In this document: piece after piece, positions 58,836-64,000 of the stretch
Position numbering within the stretch: position 1 is the first letter of the stretch
Layout of the letters: the number at the start of each line of letters is the position of its first letter
Assembly: GCF_001613245.1 (NCBI RefSeq)
Contig: NZ_BDBZ01000020.1
Coordinates: 124,001 to 188,000, forward strand
DNA length: 64,000 nucleotides
Reading direction: 5' to 3'
Source: Nocardia speluncae NBRC 108251
GTDB lineage: Bacteria > Actinomycetota > Actinomycetes > Mycobacteriales > Mycobacteriaceae
Notes under the pieces: generated by a model
The model's database searches: none
The model's input: only the letters and a program-made list of their open reading frames with translations
What the model was told of the DNA's origin: nothing
Translations under genes and position numbers: made by a program

Positions 58836-59129
58836 TCATTCCCCGCCACCTCCGCCGCCCCCACCACCACACCCCGCGCCCCATCTGCGGCCGCTGTCTC
58901 CGCCGCCGACGTCGCCGGCGAACCAGGAGCCGGCGCCCGCACCGCCCGCGAACGCCGACCACGACCTGGCCCGCCGGGACCTGCGGCGGGGCCGATACCG
59001 GCCCACGGCAGCCACCACCAGCATCGCGGCGACCGCGAACAGGCCGAGGCTCGCAGCGAATCCGAAGATTTCCCGAACAAGTAGCCCCAGCCCCAGCAAT
59101 ACAGCTGCCAAAGCCGTCCGGACGAGCAC
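58836..59129 (-). CDS. Gly-rich-tailed small membrane protein, copy B
   Basis: A 97-residue paralogue of the gene at 58503: helix pair (LAAVLLGLGLLVREIFGFAA, LGLFAVAAMLVVAAVG), basic RYRPRRRSRRARSW, then GGAGAGSWFAGDVGGGDSGR and a poly-Gly end. I place the start at GTG 59129 because GGGGAGG lies 4 bases upstream, as in copy A. The shared AGAGSWF motif marks a local duplication. Copy A follows 60 bases downstream. Confidence 0.7.
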   Translation of the reverse strand: MLVRTALAAVLLGLGLLVREIFGFAASLGLFAVAAMLVVAAVGRYRPRRRSRRARSWSAFAGGAGAGSWFAGDVGGGDSGRRWGAGCGGGGGGGGGE

Positions 59130-59221
59130 GGCACCTCCCCGAATCCACAGCGTATTGCAGTCGATCCAACGTATCGCCACGATCTGACCGGACCCGCCGA
59201 TACCTGCGGTACGCACGATGT

Positions 59222-60403
59222 CTACACGTGTGCCTCCCAATCGATGCGGTAGCGCTGTTCGGTGCCGGCCAATTTCTCCGGGTTCATCGTCCGGGCCATG
59301 ATCGGCATGATGAGCTGCATCATCTTGCGTGCGACGGGTCCGGGGGTCTTGCTGTGGTTGATCTTGGCGGCGCGAGCTGCCACCCCTTCCACCCGGGAGC
59401 GGCGTAACCGCTCGTAGGTCGCGAAAGCGGTGTCGGGATCGGGTAGATCGCGTAGGCAGCGGGCCAGCTGGATGGCGCTCTCGATCGCGAGCGAAGCGCC
59501 CTGCCCGGAACTGTTGGACGGAGCGTGCACCGCATCGCCGATCAACACCATGCGGTCCCGGTACCAGTGCGGTACGGGCGGCATGATGTGCAGCGCACCG
59601 GTGATTTCCAGCTGTTCCGGAGTGGTCGCCCGGGCGAGCGGGCCGCCCGGATGGTCCTCGCCGTAGGTGTCACGCAGGATCTCCAGCCAACGCTCCGGTG
59701 CGGTATCGCGCGCCTCGGTCAGCGAAAGATATTCCGCGCTCGGCAGATTCGCGCCCCAGCCGATGCGGCCGTCACCGAGCGGCCAATACAGGTAATAGGC
59801 ACGTTTCCCGTAGGCGAAGACGATCGTTTCCGCCGGTGTCGCGATATCGCATCCGACCGTGGCACCGAAACCGAGCATCCCGGTGAAATCCGGGCCCGGG
59901 GCGGAGGGGTCGATCAGGCGGCGCACGGTGGACCGGATTCCGTCGGCCCCGACCAGTACGTCGGCGGTGGCGGTACTGCCGTCGGCGAACCGCGCGGTGA
60001 CCCCCTCCGCTGTGTGGTCGGCCGCCACCAGGCGTTTGCCGTATTCGACCGGAACCCCGGCCGCCGCGGCCCGGTCGTGCAGCACCCGATGCAGTTCACC
60101 GCGATCGACCAACTGCAGTGGCGGCTGGTCCGGGAGGCTGGGTGCGGGCAGCAGTTTGCCGCCGACCGACAGGCACATCCGGGGTACCGGCACGGCGATA
60201 TCGCGAACCGCGTCGCCGGCACCGATCACGTCCAGCGCGGCCACACCGTTGGGCGCCAGGGCCAGCCCGCTGCCGATCGTGAAGGCCGGCCCCGGATAGG
60301 ACTCGTAGACATGGGCGTCGATGCCCGCTTTGCGCAGTGCGGTGGCCGCCACCGGCCCCGCAATCCCACCGCCGATCACCAGGGCGGTTTCTGTTCTGGA
60401 CAC
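59222..60403 (-). CDS. FAD-dependent monooxygenase (aromatic hydroxylase type)
   Basis: A 393-residue flavoprotein: FAD Rossmann motif ALVIGGGIAGPVAATALRKA, the second FAD signature VLVGADGIRSTVRRLIDPSA (DG motif), and MVLIGDAVHAPSNSSGQGAS (GD motif) with ESAIQLARCL. It is the PHBH-fold class of single-component hydroxylases (as in salicylate or tetracycline hydroxylase); the C-terminal ~40 residues are basic. Start GTG 60403 behind GAGGAG. A PadR gene lies upstream on the same strand, with a repeat between, so induction by a phenolic or drug is likely. Confidence 0.87.
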   Translation of the reverse strand: MSRTETALVIGGGIAGPVAATALRKAGIDAHVYESYPGPAFTIGSGLALAPNGVAALDVIGAGDAVRDIAVPVPRMCLSVGGKLLPAPSLPDQPPLQLVDRGELHRVLHDRAAAAGVPVEYGKRLVAADHTAEGVTARFADGSTATADVLVGADGIRSTVRRLIDPSAPGPDFTGMLGFGATVGCDIATPAETIVFAYGKRAYYLYWPLGDGRIGWGANLPSAEYLSLTEARDTAPERWLEILRDTYGEDHPGGPLARATTPEQLEITGALHIMPPVPHWYRDRMVLIGDAVHAPSNSSGQGASLAIESAIQLARCLRDLPDPDTAFATYERLRRSRVEGVAARAAKINHSKTPGPVARKMMQLIMPIMARTMNPEKLAGTEQRYRIDWEAHV

Positions 60404-60565
60404 AGGAGTACTCCTCGAGAGATGCAGAGTCGCCGGCACCGCCCGGTGGCGGCGCCGTACGTCACCGAACCGCCCTGCGTCCCGCCTCCCGGTTATCCTG
60501 TGTTCTGCCAAACTCGCGGCCGGGTGTGCGTTGTGCGGGCACGGTCCGAGACGGTGATCCGGTCT

Positions 60566-60593
60566 CGATGGTGGTGTTGGCGCACCACCATCG
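60566..60593. promoter_or_regulatory. Inverted repeat between padR-like and monooxygenase genes
   Basis: CGATGGTGGTG, 6 bases (TTGGCG), CACCACCATCG: perfect 11-base arms. It starts 15 bases past the PadR stop, 162 bases before the monooxygenase start. It may be a terminator for padR or an operator for the monooxygenase. Confidence 0.5.
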
Positions 60594-60608
60594 GGCCCGG
60601 TGTATGAA

Positions 60609-61259
60609 TCAGTGGCCGGTATCAGCTCCTTCCACGTATTCGCGGGCACGCGCGGTATCCACGCCGCCGCGGCTGTGCCATGACTGCCATTCCGCCTGGC
60701 CGGGGAAGGTTCCGTCGAGAAGTTCGGCACGCAGGGCGCGAGTCCATTCGGCCTCGGCCTCCAGAACGGCCAGACCGTACTCCGATTCGATGAGGAACAG
60801 GCGCGGTAGCTTCGCGGAGAGGTCGGCGAATTCCTTCTTCACCTGCGCGATCTGCTCTCGCAGCACAGCAAGCCGGCGGCCCAGCAGCTCGGCCACCTCA
60901 CCGGGCGGCAACACAGCAAGGATCGATAGACCGGCGACGTAGCGGCCGCGTTCGGGCTCCGGTTCGGCGATCAGTTCCCGAGTCCAGTCCACGAGTTCGG
61001 CCCGGCCGGCGTCGGTGATCCGGTATATCACTCGTTCGGGCCGTGTCCCCGCGCGCTCACTGCCTACCACCTCGAGGAAACCGGCCTTGGCCAGGTTCTG
61101 CACCACCGTGTACAGCGACCCCCATTTGATGTCCATGTCCTGGTCTTTGCCGTACTCACGTAGCCGCGCCGCGATCTGGTACCGGTGCATGGCCTCGTCC
61201 TGCATGACCGCGAGCACGGCCAGCGCCAGCAGATTGCCCACCTTGCGCTTCTTCGCCAT
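60609..61259 (-). CDS. PadR family transcriptional regulator
   Basis: A 216-residue regulator: NLLALAVLAVMQDEAMHRYQ IAARLREYG, KWGSLYTVVQNLAKAGFLEV, then VIYRITDAGRAELVDWTREL (wing), and a long helical C-terminal arm (ILAVLPPGEVAELLGRRLAV, EYGLAVLEAEAEWTRALRAE) as in PadR subfamily 1 with the Vir_act_alpha_C domain. ATG 61259 with AGGAGGG before it. An inverted repeat just upstream is its likely operator. Confidence 0.88.
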   Translation of the reverse strand: MAKKRKVGNLLALAVLAVMQDEAMHRYQIAARLREYGKDQDMDIKWGSLYTVVQNLAKAGFLEVVGSERAGTRPERVIYRITDAGRAELVDWTRELIAEPEPERGRYVAGLSILAVLPPGEVAELLGRRLAVLREQIAQVKKEFADLSAKLPRLFLIESEYGLAVLEAEAEWTRALRAELLDGTFPGQAEWQSWHSRGGVDTARAREYVEGADTGH

Positions 61260-61269
61260 ACACCCTCCT

Positions 61270-61299
61270 TACTCGTCTACGAATATACGCACACGAGTA
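61270..61299. promoter_or_regulatory. Candidate PadR operator
   Basis: TACTCGT, 16 bases, ACGAGTA: perfect 7-base arms starting 11 bases upstream of the padR start. PadR proteins typically repress themselves from such a site. Confidence 0.5.
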
Positions 61300-61375
61300 T
61301 GAGGAGACAAGGAAACCCTTCCGGCACCGACATCGGAAACCGGACAGAAACGGTGCGCGTGAACGACCGGGAGAC

Positions 61376-61933
61376 TCAGGAACTCGTCGAGTCCCGACGG
61401 CGCTCGTAGAGCGCGTCCGTGACGAGGCCCAGGAGGTGTTCGGGCCGGTCGGAGTCGGAGCCACGGGAGGTGGTCAAAGCGATGCCCACGATGAGCTGGA
61501 CGACATCGCGGGCGTGGACATCGGCGCGCACGCTGCCCGCGTGCTGGGCATGGGCCACGACCGCATGGGCGGCTTCGTGAATCCTGGCGTGACAGTCGAA
61601 CCCCAGGTCGACCGGCTCGGTCAGTGCGGCGCCCCCTAGGCCGTGGTCGGCTCGCGCGTGGGTAAGGAAGGCTCGCAACCATTCGCGGAGCGCGTTGTCC
61701 GGGTCGGTTGTCGACATCAGTTCCTCCGCCCGCGCGCCCAGTGCTTCGATGCGTTCGCGGAGTACGGCGGCCAACAGTGCCTGCCGGTTGGGGAAGTGCC
61801 GGTAGAGCGTGCCTGGCCCGACCTTCGCGCGACGGGCGATCTCGTTGAGCGAGGCGTCCGGCCCTTCCTCGGCGAACGTCTCAGCGGCGGCGCTCAACAT
61901 GCGCTCATAGTTGCGCTGTGCGTCGGCTCGCAT
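61376..61933 (-). CDS. TetR family regulator divergent from LLM oxidoreductase
   Basis: A 185-residue repressor: RNYERMLSAAAETFAEEGPD, ASLNEIARRAKVGPGTLYRH, FPNRQALLAAVLRERIEALG. C-terminal TetR_C domain (SMTTDPDNALREWLRAFLTH-like: LMSTTDPDNALREWLRAFLT). ATG 61933 (AAGGG upstream) is favoured over ATG 61948, which would lie in an operator. Two palindromes in the 84-base gap to the divergent gene support control of both. Confidence 0.87.
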   Translation of the reverse strand: MRADAQRNYERMLSAAAETFAEEGPDASLNEIARRAKVGPGTLYRHFPNRQALLAAVLRERIEALGARAEELMSTTDPDNALREWLRAFLTHARADHGLGGAALTEPVDLGFDCHARIHEAAHAVVAHAQHAGSVRADVHARDVVQLIVGIALTTSRGSDSDRPEHLLGLVTDALYERRRDSTSS

Positions 61934-61949
61934 ACCTACCCTTGTCATC

Positions 61950-61964
61950 CGGAGAAGTTCTCCG
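61950..61964. promoter_or_regulatory. TetR operator candidate 1
   Basis: CGGAGAA-G-TTCTCCG, perfect 7-base arms around one base. Near-copy at 61984. Together they flank the divergent promoters. Confidence 0.6.
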
Positions 61965-61983
61965 TATCGTACCTCGAGAAAAT

Positions 61984-61998
61984 CGGAGAACCTCTCCG
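61984..61998. promoter_or_regulatory. TetR operator candidate 2
   Basis: CGGAGA-ACC-TCTCCG, the second copy of the site at 61950, centre to centre 34 bases away (about three helical turns), 19 bases before the LLM gene start. Confidence 0.6.
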
Positions 61999-62017
61999 GA
62001 AAGGTCTGGGAGAAACT

Positions 62018-62935
62018 GTGACGGAACGACAACTGGGCAGCGTCGGAATCTGGACGTTCGCGTTCGAGAGCCAGCCCGCCGGGCGAGTCCGCGAGGCGGC
62101 GGCCGAACTCGAGGAACTCGGTTACGGCACACTGTGGTTCGGTGAGGCGTTCGGCCGGGAAGCGATGGGGCAGGCGTGGCTGCTACTCACCGCGACCGAG
62201 CGCATTACGGTCGCCGCGGGGATCGCCAATATCGCCTTCCGTGATCCGATCGCGATGGCGACCGCGGAACGCACTCTCGGCGACGCGTTTCCCGGTCGCT
62301 TCCTGCTCGGACTCGGCGGTCACCGGGTCGGTGGGCAAACCGGCATGGTCGATGGCTACCCGATGCCTGCGATCGGGAACCGGCCGTTGGCGGTGATGGG
62401 TGACTATCTGGATGCGATGGACGCCGTACCGCACCACGGCCCCGTTCCCGGCCCCGCGCCGCGCCGCGTACTCGCCGCGCTCGGACCGAAGATGCTCGGA
62501 CTGGCCGCCGAACGTACCTGGGGCGCACATCCCTACTTCGTCCCCGTCGAACACACCGCGCTCGCGCGCGAAATCATGGGTCCGTACGCGGTCCTGGCCG
62601 TCGAGCAGGCCGTGGTCTTGGACACCGACCGGACCCGCGCACGTGCGCTGGCCCGGGCACATGTCGCCGGATATGTCGAGGCGGCGCCGCATCAGCAGGC
62701 GAATGTGCGGCGACTGGGCTTCGGCGACGCCGATATCGTCGGCGGCCCGAGTGATCGTCTTGTCGACGCGATCGTCGCCTACGGTGATGTCGACGCTATC
62801 GAGCGGCGGGTACGCGAGCACCTCGCGGCCGGCGCCGACCATGTATGTCTCCAGGTGCTGACTGCCACCCCTGCCGAGCTGCCGATGCCGGAATGGCGCG
62901 AGCTTGCGGGCCTGGGGGCCGCCGTGACTGCGTGA
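62018..62935 (+). CDS. LLM-class F420-dependent oxidoreductase (TIGR03620 type)
   Basis: A 305-residue luciferase-like barrel: LGSVGIWTFAFESQPAGRVR, ELEELGYGTLWFGEAFGREA, VAAGIANIAFRDPIAMATAE, RTLGDAFPGRFLLGLGGHRV, then RRVLAALGPKMLGLAAERTW and the late VCLQVL. This matches the actinobacterial F420-type group where reduced F420 supplies hydride; the substrate is not known. Start GTG 62018 with GGGAG upstream. Regulated by the divergent TetR. Confidence 0.87.
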   Translation: MTERQLGSVGIWTFAFESQPAGRVREAAAELEELGYGTLWFGEAFGREAMGQAWLLLTATERITVAAGIANIAFRDPIAMATAERTLGDAFPGRFLLGLGGHRVGGQTGMVDGYPMPAIGNRPLAVMGDYLDAMDAVPHHGPVPGPAPRRVLAALGPKMLGLAAERTWGAHPYFVPVEHTALAREIMGPYAVLAVEQAVVLDTDRTRARALARAHVAGYVEAAPHQQANVRRLGFGDADIVGGPSDRLVDAIVAYGDVDAIERRVREHLAAGADHVCLQVLTATPAELPMPEWRELAGLGAAVTA

Positions 62936-63055
62936 ATGCGACACGGCTTCGAGATTTACGGAGCCATCCCGTCCAGAAAAAGACGTCGCGCCGGCTCGCC
63001 GGTAGCTCCTCGGCGCCGGATCGGGCGAAAATGCTCCTCACCCCCGTAGGGCAGG

Positions 63056-63391
63056 TCAGACAAGTTCCAGCACATGAGGTGGGGCTGCCTGGCGCCACGA
63101 ATCGCGGATTATCGCCCGCAATTCGTCGTGATCGTCGAGAGCGGACAGCCGCACCCGGACCCACGCATTCCCCGCTTCGTGACCCGCAATCCAGAACTTG
63201 GCAGGTTCGGCGACCACCAGTTCGTCGCGGTCGACAATCGGGCAGCGCACCGCCATCGAAGTCTCGTCTTCGGGCAGAGTGAGGAACAACCGGCGCTCCA
63301 CCCGGAAGATCGGCATCCCCCAGGCGAACTCCTCGCTGGTTTCCGGCAGCGAAAGAGCGTAGGCGCGTGCATCATCCCCGGAAGCAGTCAT
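63056..63391 (-). CDS. MmcQ/YjbR family protein
   Basis: A 111-residue small protein: ARAYALSLPETSEEFAWGMP, FRVERRLFLTLPEDE, LVVAEPAKFWIAGHEAGNAW, and VRVRLSALDDHDELRAIIRD. The fold is a double-wing DNA-binding-like module (MmcQ/YjbR, CyaY-like), with role unknown. ATG 63391 is favoured, as the longer frame upstream is low in similarity. Encoded downstream of the nicotinamidase gene with a 52-base gap. Confidence 0.82.
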   Translation of the reverse strand: MTASGDDARAYALSLPETSEEFAWGMPIFRVERRLFLTLPEDETSMAVRCPIVDRDELVVAEPAKFWIAGHEAGNAWVRVRLSALDDHDELRAIIRDSWRQAAPPHVLELV

Positions 63392-63443
63392 GAACGAATT
63401 GTGCCCCGGCGCACCGACAGACGTGACCGCACCGGGCGCGAAT

Positions 63444-64000
63444 TCAGGCGCCCGCGACGGCACCCGCGAGCTCGACCCCGGCCCGATCGAGCTGGTGCAG
63501 GGCCGATTCCACCGTCGCCGGGGCGACGCCCGCGGTCAGGCCGAGCAGAACCCGGGTGGTCAACCCGGCCCCGACCGCGTCCAAGGCGGTGGCCCGGACG
63601 CAGTGGTCGGTGGCGATCCCGGCGATATCCACCGAGGTGATGCCGTGGGCACGCAACCATTCGGTGAGTGGTGTGCCGTCGGACGCGGCCCCCTCGAACC
63701 CCGAGTAGGCGGCCGAATACTCCCCCTTCGAGAAAACTTCCTGCACGGCACCGGTCTCGAAATCCGGATGGAATTCCGCACCGGGCGTTCCGACTCGGCA
63801 GTGCGGTGGCCAGCTGTCCACGAAATCCGGGGACTCGGAGAAATGCGCGCCCGGATCGATGTGGTGGTCTCGCGTAGCCACCACCGCGTCGTAGTCGGCG
63901 TCGCGCAGATATTCGCTGATCAACCCAGCGACACGGGCCCCACCGGTCACCGCGAGGGAACCGCCCTCGCAGAAATCGTTCTGCACATCCACCACGATCA
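63444..64000 (-). CDS. pncA: Nicotinamidase / isochorismatase-family hydrolase (cut by window edge)
   Basis: About 185 residues; the N-terminal few are beyond the edge, where the frame stays open (…IVVDVQNDFCEGG). Triad: Asp in VDVQNDF, Lys in VFSKGEYSAAYSGFEGA, Cys in GIATDHCVRATALDAV. Metal ligands ATRDHHIDPGAHF and WPPHCRVGT are present, so it should be a true PncA-type enzyme that converts nicotinamide to nicotinate for NAD salvage; PncA also activates pyrazinamide in mycobacteria. The cis-peptide motif (DIAGIATDHC) is intact. Confidence 0.87.
   Translation of the reverse strand, partial: IVVDVQNDFCEGGSLAVTGGARVAGLISEYLRDADYDAVVATRDHHIDPGAHFSESPDFVDSWPPHCRVGTPGAEFHPDFETGAVQEVFSKGEYSAAYSGFEGAASDGTPLTEWLRAHGITSVDIAGIATDHCVRATALDAVGAGLTTRVLLGLTAGVAPATVESALHQLDRAGVELAGAVAGA

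Noticed and set aside
1..64000. CRISPR arrays, tRNA/rRNA genes, transposases, integrases
   Set aside because: No regular short repeats, no recognisable tRNA cloverleaf or rRNA sequence, and no DDE or recombinase motifs were seen by eye; an automated scan could still find weak cases.

Overview
The window is high-GC DNA with actinobacterial gene style: frequent GTG starts, purine-rich ribosome sites and many 4-base ATGA stop/start overlaps. A complete yrbEAB-mceABCDEF operon, nitrate-sensor-type conservon kinases, an Rv3235-like protein, an ArsR with paired N-terminal cysteines, an F420-type luciferase-like oxidoreductase and many small regulators point to a mycolic-acid actinomycete, most likely Nocardia or a close relative. 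This is inference from gene content. No rRNA, tRNA, CRISPR array, transposase or prophage gene was seen.

Layout. 1-7.9 kb: the end of an amidohydrolase, a small membrane protein, a secreted CAP protein, and a tightly coupled minus-strand amide operon (formamidase, amidase, ABC importer). A divergent FCD-type GntR regulator faces this operon, and matching operator sites lie beside both genes. 7.9-14.7 kb: a kinase-fold protein with a small partner, then a hydrolase, acyl-CoA ligase and TetR catabolic group, a second hydrolase and a membrane protein. 14.9-23 kb: a protein of unknown function, two tandem sensor kinases of the conservon (CvnA) type with only one DUF742 partner, and a scrambled GMC oxidoreductase whose pieces lie on opposite strands and truncate the second kinase. 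23-32 kb: DUF4345, DUF72 and SDR genes, a possible 24-residue peptide, an AIM24 protein, an ECF42-type sigma factor with its DGPF partner and a recognisable promoter, and AraC, HxlR and NmrA-type genes.

31-35 kb is an arsenic region: ArsR divergent from an ArsI-like C-As lyase, and a second ArsR coupled to an Acr3 efflux pump with an unusual C-terminal tail. 34.7-47.8 kb holds regulator/enzyme pairs (TetR with quinone oxidoreductase, HxlR with RidA, TetR with P450), several with palindromic operator candidates, then a methyltransferase, an Rv3235-like protein, a YdjM-like membrane protein, an RHH antitoxin followed by a toxin stub, and a VIT-family transporter.

47.9-55.9 kb is the eight-gene mce lipid-import operon, without its ATPase, ending at a hairpin. 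Beyond it are a divergent PhoU, a secreted HNH nuclease, twin glycine-rich membrane proteins, PadR with a flavin monooxygenase, TetR with a luciferase-like oxidoreductase (two operators between them), a YjbR-type protein and a nicotinamidase cut by the right edge. No wholly new multi-gene system is proven. The strongest leads are the rearranged kinase/GMC locus, the stripped-down conservons with shared upstream repeats, the tailed Acr3, and the kinase-fold pair at 8-9.2 kb.
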